Origin: Halomonas heilongjiangensis | GTDB lineage: Bacteria; Pseudomonadota; Gammaproteobacteria; Pseudomonadales; Halomonadaceae | Assembly (NCBI RefSeq): GCF_002879645.1 | Contig: NZ_PNRE01000036.1 | Location: forward strand, 1 to 59,251 | Length of the DNA stretch: 59,251 bases | Direction of reading: 5' to 3' | Shown: positions 18,905 to 29,011 of the stretch, one piece after another | How positions within the stretch are numbered: position 1 is the stretch's first letter | Layout of the letters: each line of letters opens with the position of its first letter | Position numbers and translations under genes: made by a program | The notes under the pieces: model-generated | Database searches by the model: none | The model's input: only the letters and a program-made list of their open reading frames with translations | Told to the model about the DNA's origin: nothing

Positions 18905-19738
18905 TCAGGAGCGGCCCCGGCGACTAGGCACACTGACACTCTCGCCGCTCGCCAGGTTCAGGGCCGTCAGGCGACCGCCCCAGACACAGCCGGTATCCAG
19001 TGCCTCGGCGCGGACCCGGCAACCGGGCAGCCGGCCCTGCAGGGCGGCCCAGTGGCCAAACAGCAGCCAGGGGTCGTCGCCACGCGGGTACTGGAACCAG
19101 GGGGCGAAGCCGGGAGGGGCACTGTCGAGCCCCTCCTTGGTGGTGAAATCGAGCCGTCCCTCGGCGTCGATGAAGCGCATCCGGGTGAGGGTGTTGACGA
19201 TCACCCGCAGACGATCGATGCCTTCGAGGTCGTCGCGCCAGCGGGATGGCTCGTTGCCGTACATCCGCTCGAGGAAGGCCCCGGCGTGCTCGCCGGCCAG
19301 CCGCGCCTCGAGCTCCCCGGCCAGGTCGGTGGCAAGCGCCACCGACCACTGGGGGGGCAGCCCGGCGTGGGTCATCACCGTCTCGCCACTGCCGGGCGTC
19401 CCGGCCACTCGCATCAACAGGGGGCGTGACTGCAGCCAGTCGAGCAGCCGCTCGCGGTCCGGCGCCTCGAGCACCTCCGCCAGGGTGTCGCTGGGCTTCT
19501 CGCGCTCTCGCCCACGCGCCACCGCCAACAGGTGCAGGTCGTGATTGCCGAGCACCGTAGTGGCCGCCTCGCCCAGCGCCATCACCTCCCGCAGGCAGGC
19601 CAGCGACTCGGGCCCGCGATTGACCAGATCACCGGCGAGCCACAGCCGGTCCCGGCGCGGATCGAAATCGAGCCGTTCGAGCAGCGCGACGAATTCGGCG
19701 TGGCAGCCCTGCAGATCACCGATGGCGTAGGTGGTCAT
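18905..19738 (-). CDS. apaH: symmetrical bis(5'-nucleosyl)-tetraphosphatase (diadenosine tetraphosphatase)
   Basis: 277 residues from the ATG at 19738, preceded by AGGAG. The open frame continues upstream to 19846 but that part is unrelated to the family. ApaH hydrolyses Ap4A to two ADP, limits alarmone-like Np4N levels and can remove Np4 caps from RNA. Metallophosphoesterase motifs are present: GDLQGC at the N-terminus, GDLVNRGP, GNHDLHLLA and MTHAGLPP. It follows apaG by 28 bases in the conserved lptD-to-apaH cluster. Confidence 0.97.
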   Translation of the reverse strand: MTTYAIGDLQGCHAEFVALLERLDFDPRRDRLWLAGDLVNRGPESLACLREVMALGEAATTVLGNHDLHLLAVARGREREKPSDTLAEVLEAPDRERLLDWLQSRPLLMRVAGTPGSGETVMTHAGLPPQWSVALATDLAGELEARLAGEHAGAFLERMYGNEPSRWRDDLEGIDRLRVIVNTLTRMRFIDAEGRLDFTTKEGLDSAPPGFAPWFQYPRGDDPWLLFGHWAALQGRLPGCRVRAEALDTGCVWGGRLTALNLASGESVSVPSRRGRS

Positions 19739-19766
19739 CTCCGCTCCTTGCGACGCGTGTGATTGC

Positions 19767-20165
19767 TCAGTGCACCTGGTTGGGGCCGGCCAGCCGGAAG
19801 GGCGCGATGGCCACCTCGAAGGGACGCTGGCTGGCGGTATCGACACAGGTGTAGGTCCCCTCCATCACCCCCACCGGGCCATCGAGGATCGCCCGGCTGG
19901 TATAGCGAAAGGTCTGGCCCGGGCCGATCATCGGCTGCTGCCCCACCACGCCCTTGCCGCGCACTTCCTGCACCTTGCCACTGCCCTGGGTGATCTTCCA
20001 GTAGCGGGCGAGCAGCTGCATGCTGCGCCGGGAGTGATTGTGCACCGTGACCGTGTAGCTGAACACGAAACGCTGCTCGTCGGGGGCAGACTCCTCCACG
20101 CGAAAGACCGGTTCCACGTCGACACGCACGGCATCGCCGAGCTCTTCGGGGGGGCTCAGGGTCAT
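19767..20165 (-). CDS. apaG: ApaG/DUF525 protein
   Basis: 132 residues with the fibronectin-III-like ApaG fold: FVFSYTVTVHNHSRRSMQLLARYW, then GKGVVGQQPMIGPGQTFRYTS and the C-terminal FEVAIAPFRLAGP. The same fold occurs in eukaryotic F-box and polymerase-delta-interacting proteins and binds nucleotides or proteins, but the bacterial role is unclear; loss changes cobalt and magnesium tolerance in some bacteria. The ATG overlaps the rsmA stop region by 4 bases, so it is co-translated with rsmA and sits just before apaH. Confidence 0.96.
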   Translation of the reverse strand: MTLSPPEELGDAVRVDVEPVFRVEESAPDEQRFVFSYTVTVHNHSRRSMQLLARYWKITQGSGKVQEVRGKGVVGQQPMIGPGQTFRYTSRAILDGPVGVMEGTYTCVDTASQRPFEVAIAPFRLAGPNQVH

Positions 20166-20980
20166 GGGGTCGCTCCTTGTCCGGTATCGGCCAGGTGGTT
20201 GGCGATGCGCACGAACTCGGCCACCGTCAGGGTCTGGGGGCGGCGGCCGGGATCGATCCCCAGGGTCTCGAGGTCGGCCGCCTCGATGCGGCCCTTGAGG
20301 TTGTTGCGCAGGGTCTTGCGCCGCTGGCCGAAGGCTTCGCGGACCAGGGTAAACAACTGCGCCTCGTCGTGCGCCCGGTGCGGCCGTTCGGTGTGGGGGG
20401 TGAGGCGCACGATGGCGGAGTCGACCTTGGGCCTCGGCACGAACGCCTCCGGCGGCACCACGAACAGCGAGTCGACCCGGCAGTGGTACTGGGCCATCAC
20501 CGAGAGCCGGCCCCAGTCGGCCCCGCCCGGTTCGGCGGCCAGACGGTCGACCACCTCCTTCTGCAGCATGAAATGCATGTCGGCGACCGCATCACCGGCC
20601 TCGAGCAGGTGCATGATCAGCGGAGTGGAGATGTTGTAGGGCAGGTTGCCGACCACCCGCAGCGGCTCCCCCTCGCCCCGAAGGGCTCGAAAGTCGAACT
20701 TCAGGGCGTCGCCCTCGTGGATCACGAACCCGGCATGATTGAAGAACTGCACACGCAGCCCGGGGATCAGGTCACGGTCGAGCTCGATCACCTCCAGGTG
20801 CCCGCCGGCCGCGTCCAGCAACGGTTCGGTCAGCGCGCCCTGGCCGGGGCCGATCTCCACCAGGCGCTCGCCGGGCCGCGGCCCGATGGCGCGCACGATG
20901 CGCGAGATGATGCCCGGGTCGCGCAGGAAATTCTGGCCGAAACGCTTGCGGGCCCGGTGAACCGGGGGGCGGGATGCCAT
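20162..20980 (-). CDS. rsmA: 16S rRNA (adenine1518-N6/adenine1519-N6)-dimethyltransferase
   Basis: 272 residues. RsmA (KsgA) dimethylates two adjacent adenines in helix 45 late in 30S assembly. The start is MASRPPVHRARKRFGQNFL, the conserved RKRFGQNFL entry. The SAM site VEIGPGQGALTEPLL and the catalytic NLPYNIST are intact. Loss of RsmA typically gives kasugamycin resistance. The 3' end overlaps apaG by 4 bases. Upstream, a 156-base gap to pdxA contains the second copy of the structured repeat, an interruption of an otherwise tight operon. Confidence 0.98.
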   Translation of the reverse strand: MASRPPVHRARKRFGQNFLRDPGIISRIVRAIGPRPGERLVEIGPGQGALTEPLLDAAGGHLEVIELDRDLIPGLRVQFFNHAGFVIHEGDALKFDFRALRGEGEPLRVVGNLPYNISTPLIMHLLEAGDAVADMHFMLQKEVVDRLAAEPGGADWGRLSVMAQYHCRVDSLFVVPPEAFVPRPKVDSAIVRLTPHTERPHRAHDEAQLFTLVREAFGQRRKTLRNNLKGRIEAADLETLGIDPGRRPQTLTVAEFVRIANHLADTGQGATP

Positions 20981-21040
20981 TCAGGGGTGTCCTTCTATCG
21001 CTGTGGTCTTCTGCTGGATGTTATACAGTGCTGATCCGGC

Positions 21041-21125
21041 GACAGACCTGCGCGGAGGCGCTGTGAACCCTTCCATGGGCGCTACCGACGCCATCCCTGG
21101 CGTAGGACCTCCGCTTCGGTCTGTC
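21041..21125. repeat. structured intergenic repeat, copy B
   Basis: 85-base relative of the element at 15604-15690, here between rsmA and pdxA (both minus). Outer arms GACAGACC (21041-21048) and GGTCTGTC (21118-21125), middle arms GCGGAGG and CCTCCGC, and an apical ACGCCA/TGGCGT hairpin all pair. Arm sequences differ from copy A but pairing is kept, while the core GGAGGCGCTGTGAACCC is identical. Confidence 0.7.
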
Positions 21126-21136
21126 CCCGGCGCTCC

Positions 21137-22195
21137 TCATATGGGTGCTACTTCAGCGCCGCGCCGGGCCATGTCGGCGGCCAGTGCCACGGCCACCACG
21201 AGGCTGCCGAGGTCAGCGCTGCCACGGCCGGCCAGGTCCAGCGCCGTGCCGTGGTCCACCGAGGTGCGCACCAGCGGCAGGCCCAGGGTGATGTTGGCGG
21301 CGCGGCCGAAGCCGGCGTACTTGAGCACCGGCAGGCCCTGGTCATGATACATCGCCAGCACCGCATCGACGCCCTCGAGGTGTCGCGGAGTGAACAGGGT
21401 ATCGGCGGGGAGCGGGCCGTCAAGGGCCAGACCCTCGGCGCGCAGCGCCTCGAGCGCCGGGATGATGACGTCGAGCTCCTCGCGCCCCAGGTGACCGCCC
21501 TCCCCGGCGTGGGGGTTGAGCCCGCAGACCGCGATACGCGGCGCCTCGATGCCGAACCAGCGCCGCAGGTCGGCATCGAGGATGCGCAGGATCCGCGTCA
21601 GGCGGGGCCCGGTGATGGCATCGCTCACCTCGCGCAGCGGCAGGTGGGTGGTGGCGAGCGCCACGCGCAGCGCGCTACCGCCCCGCCAGCCCGGCTGGCC
21701 GGCGTGCAGGGCGCTGTCGGTGGCCAGCAGCATCACCACCTCGTCGACGCCACAGGCATCGCGCAGATACTCGGTGTGGCCGCTGAAGCCGGCATGACCG
21801 GCGTCGAGGATCACGCCCTTGTGCAGCGGGGCGGTGACCATGCCGGCGGCGTGACCTTCCCGACAGGCCCGAATCGCCACATCCAGGGTCTCGAGCACAT
21901 AGGCGGCATTGGCCGGCTCGAGCACGCCGGGCCGCGACGGCGCGCGCAACGTCACCGGCCATACCGGCAGCACACCGGGGCGAGGCGCCGGCAAGGCATC
22001 GCCAGCCGCGAGCTCGACGAGATCGATGTCACGACCGATGAGCGCGGCCCGCTCGGCCAGCAGGGCCGGATCCCCCACCGCCACCACCCGGGCCACCGGA
22101 ACGGCCCGCGTCGCCAGCATCACCGCGAGCTCCGGCCCGATGCCGGCGGGCTCGCCGGTGGTCAGCGCCAGCACGGGGGACGGGGTACCGGCCAT
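21137..22195 (-). CDS. pdxA: 4-hydroxythreonine-4-phosphate dehydrogenase
   Basis: 352 residues from the ATG at 22195. PdxA oxidises 4-phosphohydroxy-L-threonine with NAD in pyridoxal-5'-phosphate synthesis. Family motifs are LALTTGEPAGIGPEL at the start, the metal-binding histidines in FSGHTEYL and in MYHDQGLPVLKY, and VTAPLHKG. The start overlaps the surA stop by one base (TGATG). The order lptD-surA-pdxA-rsmA matches E. coli. It is about 20 residues longer than the E. coli enzyme through small insertions. Confidence 0.97.
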   Translation of the reverse strand: MAGTPSPVLALTTGEPAGIGPELAVMLATRAVPVARVVAVGDPALLAERAALIGRDIDLVELAAGDALPAPRPGVLPVWPVTLRAPSRPGVLEPANAAYVLETLDVAIRACREGHAAGMVTAPLHKGVILDAGHAGFSGHTEYLRDACGVDEVVMLLATDSALHAGQPGWRGGSALRVALATTHLPLREVSDAITGPRLTRILRILDADLRRWFGIEAPRIAVCGLNPHAGEGGHLGREELDVIIPALEALRAEGLALDGPLPADTLFTPRHLEGVDAVLAMYHDQGLPVLKYAGFGRAANITLGLPLVRTSVDHGTALDLAGRGSADLGSLVVAVALAADMARRGAEVAPI

Positions 22196-23235
22196 CAGCG
22201 GTCGGCGAGTCGGTTGTCGACGAAGGCCTGGGAGCGGATCTCCTGCAACCACACCTCCAGCTCCTCGTTGGCCTTGCGCTGGAACAGTGCCTGGCGGATC
22301 TGGTCACGCCGCGCCTCGCCACTGACATCCTGCTGGCGGCGCTCCTCCACCTGAATCAGGTGGTAGCCGAACTGGGAGCGCACCGGCGGGGAGACCTCAC
22401 CGAGCTCCAGTTGCGCCAGGGCCTCCTCGAAGGTGGGGACGGTCTGACCCGGGCGCACCCAGCCCAGCTCGCCACCATTCATGGCGCTGCCGCGGTCGCC
22501 GCTGAACTCCTGGGCCAGGGCGGCGAAGCTCTCGCCCGCCTCGAGGCGACCGCGCAGCTGCTCGGCCAGTCGACGGGCCTGGTCGTCGTCGCGGTCGGGG
22601 GTGAGATCGATCAGGATATGGCGAGCCCGATGCTCCTCGATCACCACCTGGTCACCGCCGCCGCCCTGCTGTTCGAGAAAGCGTTCGACCTCGCGGTCGC
22701 TGACATTGATCCGGCTGGCCACCTGGCGCTGCTGCAACTCGCGCAGCAGCATCTCACGGCGGACCTCTTCGCGCACCGACGCCAGGGTCAGGCCGTCGGC
22801 CTCCAGGGCATCGGCGAACTGCTCCAGGGTCATGCCGCTGCTCTCGGCGATGGCACGCACCTGGCGGTTGAGCGCGGTGTCGTCGATGGAGAGCCCGGCG
22901 TTGCGGGCCATCTGCAGTTGGATCTCCTCGACGATCATGCGGTCGAGCACCTGCTCACGCAGGACACGCTCCGAGGGCGCATCGATGCCACGCCCGGCGA
23001 GCTGGCTGCGGGTCTGCACGACACGGTCGGCGAGTTCGCTCTCCATGATCGCTCCCTCGTTGACCACCGCCACGATGCGGTCCAGCGCCCGGCGCTCCAT
23101 CGGCTGGAAGCTCTGGGCCTGACTCACCGCGGGCAGGCCCGCGAGACACAGGGCCAGGGCCAGGGCCAGGGCCAGGGCCAGGGCCAGGGCCAGGGCCAGG
23201 CCGGCGCCCAGGATGGCGGTACGTCGACTGCGCAT
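22195..23235 (-). CDS. surA: periplasmic chaperone SurA with one parvulin domain
   Basis: 346 residues from the ATG at 23235 (AGAGGAAAG upstream); in-frame ATGs at 23253 and 23265 are alternatives. SurA escorts outer-membrane proteins, LptD included, through the periplasm. A signal peptide with an unusual run of eight Leu-Ala dipeptides leads into the N-terminal chaperone domain (DRIVAVVNEGAIMESELADRV). Only one PPIase domain is present; its HRARHILI, GGELGWVRPG and FGYHLIQVEERR resemble the second, active domain of E. coli SurA. The 428-residue E. coli protein has two, so the first is missing here. The C-terminal helix closes the chaperone module. It lies between lptD and pdxA, overlapping pdxA by one base. 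Confidence 0.93.
   Translation of the reverse strand: MRSRRTAILGAGLALALALALALALALALCLAGLPAVSQAQSFQPMERRALDRIVAVVNEGAIMESELADRVVQTRSQLAGRGIDAPSERVLREQVLDRMIVEEIQLQMARNAGLSIDDTALNRQVRAIAESSGMTLEQFADALEADGLTLASVREEVRREMLLRELQQRQVASRINVSDREVERFLEQQGGGGDQVVIEEHRARHILIDLTPDRDDDQARRLAEQLRGRLEAGESFAALAQEFSGDRGSAMNGGELGWVRPGQTVPTFEEALAQLELGEVSPPVRSQFGYHLIQVEERRQQDVSGEARRDQIRQALFQRKANEELEVWLQEIRSQAFVDNRLADR
23151..23198. repeat. hexanucleotide tandem repeat (GGGCCA)8 inside the surA signal peptide
   Basis: Eight perfect 6-base units, 48 bases. Read on the minus strand they encode alternating Leu and Ala in the hydrophobic core of the SurA signal peptide. A six-base unit keeps the frame if copies are gained or lost. 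Confidence 0.95.
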
Positions 23236-23279
23236 AACGTTCTTTCCTCTCATCGATTCTCTCATTGGCGGCTTCCGGG

Positions 23280-25712
23280 TCAGAAGGCGGTGGAGCGATA
23301 GCCCGGAATGGCCTCCTCGAAATAGCTGTCGGCTTCGCGCCCTACGCCGCCCAGGCCCTTGAACACGAAGCGCAGGAAGATCCCCCGATCGGTGAAGTCA
23401 TCTTCGATGCGGGCGGTGTCGTTGTCGTCGATCCACTCTCGCCAGACCAGTTGCAGACCATAGCAGCAGTCGTTCCACTGCACACCCGCCAGTTGCTCCA
23501 GCGCCCGGCTGTTGGTGTGGTCGTAGAGGAAGCGCCCGATCATGTCGACCCGAGGGCTCGCCTTCCAGGCGAACGACAGGTCGTACTCCTCGCGGTTGTA
23601 GTCGCGAAAGTCGTCGTCGCTCGGTCTCACCGAGGGATCGAAGCCTTGGAGCTCCCAACGGTAGCCAAGGTTCACTACGTGACCGGCCGGGGCACGGTAC
23701 TGCAGATCCGTGGAGGCCCTTTCGGTACGCTCCAGATGGTCGTCATAGAGCCACTCCCAGCGGGAGCGCCACTGGTCGTTGATGCGCCAGTCGAGCCGGG
23801 TCACCAGCGGTGAACGGTCCCGAGTGGCTCGGTAGTGGCGCTCGAAGTTCGACTCCGGCGGCAGCGTGTCGGGATCGCCGTTCATGTCGATGGTGCGATC
23901 ATCGAAGTAGGCCGACTGCCCCACCCCCACCGAGAGACGCTCGCGGCCGCGCGCGTCTTCCAGCAGCCGTGACTCGACACCCAGCGAAAGGCGGTTGAGG
24001 TCACCCACCCGATCGGCCCCGGAGAAACGGTGCGGCGACCAGAGCTGGTTCCAGGAAAAGGCCCGCTCCCTGGTGTCGAATTCGGGAAACTCGCTCTGGT
24101 CCCGTGCCGGGACATAGGCGTAGTTGAACCGTGGCTCGAGGGTCTGACGGTAATCTCGCCCGCCGAGTTCCAGCTCACGCTCGAAAACCAGCCCGCCATC
24201 CACCGAGGAGACCGGCACCTCGCGGGTCAGCGAGGTATCACGATCGGTGTCCCGCTCGGCGTAGTCCAGGTCGTAGGCGGTGGCGAGCCACTCCACGCGG
24301 GGCTCCAGATGCCCCCAGCTCCGGTCGAAGCGCCAGCCCGTCGCCGGCGACAGGTGAAGCCGCGTGCCGGTGGCCGACTCGCGCAGCGGCACCGCATTGC
24401 GGTCCACGTCACGCCAGAAGTGCGTGGCATTGGACCGCCACTGCTGGTAGAAGCCGGTGTCCTGGGACCAGCGGGCGTTGGCGGTCAGGCTGGGCAGGCG
24501 GTAGAAGGGCTTGTCACGGTCGCGCAGCGGGTCCTTGAGCTTCTGGTAGCCCTGGGCCCGCGCGTCGAGCTGCCAGACGTCGCCGCGATAGTCGAGCTGT
24601 GCCAGCCGCGGCAGGTTGGAGGTGTGGCGTTCGCTGAAGTCGCTGCCGAAGTCATCGAAATAGCGCCCGTCGCTGGCCGCCCCATAGCGCAGCCGGTAGC
24701 GGGTACGGGCATCGAAGCGACCGGCATGCCGGTAGTCGACGTACCAACGGTCCTCGCCCTCGAAGCGCCGCGAGGCGGCATTGGGGTTGTCGCTGGAACC
24801 TCCATCGTCGCTGGACAGGAAGGCCCCCTCGATCTGGCCGGCGTCCGTGGGAAAGAGGTAGCGATACTCGCCACCCAGCAGCAGGCCACGGTCGGTGATC
24901 CAGCGCGGGGTGATGGTGGCATCGAAGTTGGGCGCGATGTTCCAGTAGAACGGCTGGGCATAGTCCAGGGCATCACTGGAGAGCCCGAGCGCCGGCCACA
25001 GGAAGCCGGTGTGACGGCGGTCGTCGATGGGAAAGCGCACCCAGGGCCAGTAGAAGACCGGCACTCGGCCCATCTCGAGGCGAGCGTGGCGAGCGGTGCC
25101 GAAACCACTCTCGCGGTCGAGCACCACGTCGTTGCCGATCAACCGCCACAACTCGCTGCCCGGGTCGCAGGTGGTGAAGCTCGCCTCCGAGAGGCGGTAG
25201 CGGCCGTCCTCGAGTCGCTGCAGGCGCACGGCGTCGCCACGCAGGCGATGATCATGGACCACGTAGTGGGCGGTATCGATGCTCGCCGCGTCCGAGGTCA
25301 GGGAGAACTCGGCGGCCTCCCCCCGCACCAGCAGGTTCTGGTCACGCAGCGCCAGCGGGCCCTCGGCGAAGGCGCTTTCCCGCGAGCCCGGCACCCGTAC
25401 GCGCGGCGCCTCGAGCTGGGAGGTGTCACGGCGCAGGATCACCTCACCGCCGAGAATGGTCTCGCCGTCCTCGCCGTAGTGGGCGCTGTCCGACTCGCTG
25501 CTGACCCGTCCCCCCTCAGGGGGCGGCAGCCGGTAGCCGGGCATCACGTAGGTCCCGCGGCACAGGGCGTCCGCCGGACGGTCTTCGCCCCAGGGTTGCC
25601 AGTCCAGCGACTCGGCCGGCAGCGGCTCGGGAGGCGCCGCCGAGAGCGGCCCGCTGAACAGGCCAGAAGTCGCCAGGCCGGCCAGGGCCGTCCATGTGAG
25701 TCGCTTGCCCAT
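23280..25712 (-). CDS. lptD: LPS-assembly protein LptD
   Basis: 810 residues. LptD with lipoprotein LptE inserts lipopolysaccharide into the outer leaflet of the outer membrane. A signal peptide (about residues 1-25, ending PLSA) precedes an LptA-like beta-jellyroll domain (about 60-200) and a 26-strand barrel. The four disulfide cysteines are recognisable: one in ALCRGTYV, one in TTCDPGSEL and the adjacent pair in NDCCYG near the C-terminus. First gene of lptD-surA-pdxA-(repeat)-rsmA-apaG-apaH. It is divergent from amgK, and its start has GAGG just upstream. Confidence 0.98.
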   Translation of the reverse strand: MGKRLTWTALAGLATSGLFSGPLSAAPPEPLPAESLDWQPWGEDRPADALCRGTYVMPGYRLPPPEGGRVSSESDSAHYGEDGETILGGEVILRRDTSQLEAPRVRVPGSRESAFAEGPLALRDQNLLVRGEAAEFSLTSDAASIDTAHYVVHDHRLRGDAVRLQRLEDGRYRLSEASFTTCDPGSELWRLIGNDVVLDRESGFGTARHARLEMGRVPVFYWPWVRFPIDDRRHTGFLWPALGLSSDALDYAQPFYWNIAPNFDATITPRWITDRGLLLGGEYRYLFPTDAGQIEGAFLSSDDGGSSDNPNAASRRFEGEDRWYVDYRHAGRFDARTRYRLRYGAASDGRYFDDFGSDFSERHTSNLPRLAQLDYRGDVWQLDARAQGYQKLKDPLRDRDKPFYRLPSLTANARWSQDTGFYQQWRSNATHFWRDVDRNAVPLRESATGTRLHLSPATGWRFDRSWGHLEPRVEWLATAYDLDYAERDTDRDTSLTREVPVSSVDGGLVFERELELGGRDYRQTLEPRFNYAYVPARDQSEFPEFDTRERAFSWNQLWSPHRFSGADRVGDLNRLSLGVESRLLEDARGRERLSVGVGQSAYFDDRTIDMNGDPDTLPPESNFERHYRATRDRSPLVTRLDWRINDQWRSRWEWLYDDHLERTERASTDLQYRAPAGHVVNLGYRWELQGFDPSVRPSDDDFRDYNREEYDLSFAWKASPRVDMIGRFLYDHTNSRALEQLAGVQWNDCCYGLQLVWREWIDDNDTARIEDDFTDRGIFLRFVFKGLGGVGREADSYFEEAIPGYRSTAF

Positions 25713-25744
25713 GTTCCTCGATGTCCTTGGCGGGATGAATCGGT

Positions 25745-25750
25745 ATTATA
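25745..25750 (-). promoter_or_regulatory. TATAAT -10 box upstream of lptD
   Basis: Minus-strand TATAAT 33 bases before the lptD start. No good -35 at 16-18 bases, so either an activator is involved or the match is chance. Confidence 0.35.
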
Positions 25751-25884
25751 CAGGCCGCACCGAGCCTGTCCCCCCGACATCCAGCACCCTGGAGGCCGGC
25801 GGTGGTCGGCTCAGCATGCGGTGACGCCATGGACCCGTCAACCGGGCATGACCATCGAGCCCGTCCATCGAATCAGGAGCCAGA

Positions 25885-27578
<1,694 letters not shown>

Positions 27579-27654
27579 GCCCCGCTCCGCCAGATGCTAT
27601 GCTGCCCTGCCCGATGCGGGCCCCAAGATACCGACACAGAAGGAACCCCACCCC

Positions 27655-28074
27655 ATGAAAGCCAGCGTCAAGTGGACCGACGGTCGCCAATTCGTGGCCG
27701 AATCCGGCAGCGGCCACAGCGTGGTCATCGACGGGCCACCCGACCACGGCGGCCGCAACACCGGCCCGCGCCCCATGGAGATGCTGCTGATGGGCCTCGG
27801 CGCCTGCACCTCCTTCGACGTGCTGGAGATCCTCGAGAAGTCCCGCGCCCCGGTCGTCGACTGCGTGGCCACCATCGAGGCGGAACGCGCCGACAGCGTG
27901 CCCAGCGTCTTCACCCGGATCCACGTGCACTTCACCGTCTCCGGCACGGGGCTGAAGGAGAACCAGGTGAAGCGGGCCGTGGAACTCTCGGCCGAGAAGT
28001 ACTGCAGTGCCTCGATCATGCTGACCAAGGGCGGCGTCGACGTCAGCCACTCCTTCACCATCGTCGAAGAATAG
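27655..28074 (+). CDS. OsmC/Ohr-family protein
   Basis: 139 residues, ATG at 27655. OsmC/Ohr proteins are dimeric thiol peroxidases acting on organic hydroperoxides. The two redox cysteines are present, in GLGACTSFDVLEIL (about residue 52) and AEKYCSASIML (about residue 116). The subtype lacks the N-terminal extension of true OsmC and resembles the YhfA branch, so peroxidase activity is likely but substrate unknown. It lies 76 bases after murU on the same strand, and is followed by a heptamer array and a strong terminator. Confidence 0.9.
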   Translation: MKASVKWTDGRQFVAESGSGHSVVIDGPPDHGGRNTGPRPMEMLLMGLGACTSFDVLEILEKSRAPVVDCVATIEAERADSVPSVFTRIHVHFTVSGTGLKENQVKRAVELSAEKYCSASIMLTKGGVDVSHSFTIVEE

Positions 28075-28104
28075 AGCCGTAAGCTTTAAGCTGTAAGCCG
28101 TAAG
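28075..28104 (+). repeat. heptamer array, left arm (AAGCCGT/AAGCTTT/AAGCTGT units)
   Basis: About four 7-base units of the form AAGCNNT directly after the osmC-family stop codon. They are mirrored on the opposite strand beyond the terminator (28172-28214). Confidence 0.75.
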
Positions 28105-28131
28105 TACACGGCCTACATGGCCTCTAAACCA

Positions 28132-28170
28132 GAACACCCCGGAGAGCCAGCTCTCCGGGGTGTTCTTATT
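28132..28170. terminator. terminator between the osmC-family gene and coq7
   Basis: 15-bp perfect stem (GAACACCCCGGAGAG with its complement), CCAG loop, then TTATT. It serves the plus-strand gene and probably coq7 from the other side. Confidence 0.85.
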
Positions 28171-28171
28171 A

Positions 28172-28214
28172 TGGCTTAACGCTTACGGCTTATAGCTTAT
28201 AGCTTATAGCTTAT
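28172..28214 (-). repeat. heptamer array, right arm (AAGCTAT/AAGCCGT units)
   Basis: Read on the minus strand, about six units: three AAGCTAT, then AAGCCGT, AAGCGTT, AAGCCAT. The array runs into the last codons of coq7 and its stop codon. Together with the left arm it can form a long imperfect stem around the terminator. Confidence 0.75.
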
Positions 28215-28848
28215 AAACGCTCTTGGTCATCACCCTGGACATCAACGACATACCGAACTTCACCGGGGCCGGAAAGCGGGCACCGCCGGCCTCCAGCGCC
28301 AGTTGGGCGTGATGGGCCTCGTCGATGGCCATCTGCCGGAGCACCGCGCGGGAGCGATGATCGCCCGGTGGCAGACGCTCCATGTGATCGTCCAGATGCT
28401 TGCCGACCTGCTCCTCGGTAGCGGCGACGAAGCCCAGGCTGAGGCGATCGCCGATCGCTCCGGCCACGGCACCGAGGCCGAAGGAGGCGGCATAGAAGAA
28501 CGGGTTGAGCCGGCTGGTGTGGTCATGCAGCTCCTGGAGGCGATCATCGCACCAGGCGAGGTGGTCGATCTCCTCCTGGGCGGCCTCCTCCATCTGGCCG
28601 CGCACCTCGGGCAGCTTGGCGGTCAGCCCCTGGCCCTGATAGAGCGCCTGGGCACAGACCTCGCCGGTATGATTGATGCGCATCAGCCCCGCGGCGTGGC
28701 GCCGCTCCTCATCGCTCATCGGCTCATCGTGCACCTCCTCACCGGCAGGTGTCGGCCGCGAGGCCCGGGCGGCATGGGGCACCAGGGTACGCAGGACGGT
28801 ATCGAACTGGTGAATCAGGTTGTCGGTACGGGAGAGCTTGCGGGTCAT
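28204..28848 (-). CDS. coq7: 3-demethoxyubiquinol 3-hydroxylase Coq7
   Basis: 214 residues from the ATG at 28848 (GAGG five bases upstream). A carboxylate-bridged diiron monooxygenase that hydroxylates demethoxyubiquinol in ubiquinone synthesis, a membrane-associated alternative to UbiF. Iron ligands are seen in the ExxH pattern: [29 protein letters not shown] and [11 protein letters not shown] hydrophobic patch ([14 protein letters not shown]) fits monotopic membrane attachment. It stands alone, convergent with the osmC-family gene; its last codons lie within a heptamer repeat array, which may add or remove C-terminal residues. Confidence 0.96.
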   Translation of the reverse strand: MTRKLSRTDNLIHQFDTVLRTLVPHAARASRPTPAGEEVHDEPMSDEERRHAAGLMRINHTGEVCAQALYQGQGLTAKLPEVRGQMEEAAQEEIDHLAWCDDRLQELHDHTSRLNPFFYAASFGLGAVAGAIGDRLSLGFVAATEEQVGKHLDDHMERLPPGDHRSRAVLRQMAIDEAHHAQLALEAGGARFPAPVKFGMSLMSRVMTKSVYKL

Positions 28849-28926
28849 GGTCGCCTCGTCGCGGATTCTGACGCCATTGTAGCCGAGGGGGTCTGGGCGC
28901 CAGAAGCTCCTTCTCTGCAACGCACA

Positions 28927-28947
28927 GCGCCACCCGACCGGTGGCGC
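28927..28947 (-). terminator. candidate terminator after the HIT-protein gene
   Basis: 8-bp stem (GCGCCACC with GGTGGCGC) with a 5-base loop in the 163-base gap after 29012; no U run follows, so confidence is low. Confidence 0.3.
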
Positions 28948-29011
28948 CGCAAGGATGCACCTGATGCGTCGAACCGCCAGGACGCGAGCGGCTTCCACCG
29001 CCGAGCGCCAG

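Noticed and set aside
23151..23198. CRISPR-like array
   Set aside because: It is an uninterrupted hexanucleotide repeat in a coding region, with no spacers; no CRISPR or cas gene is in the window.
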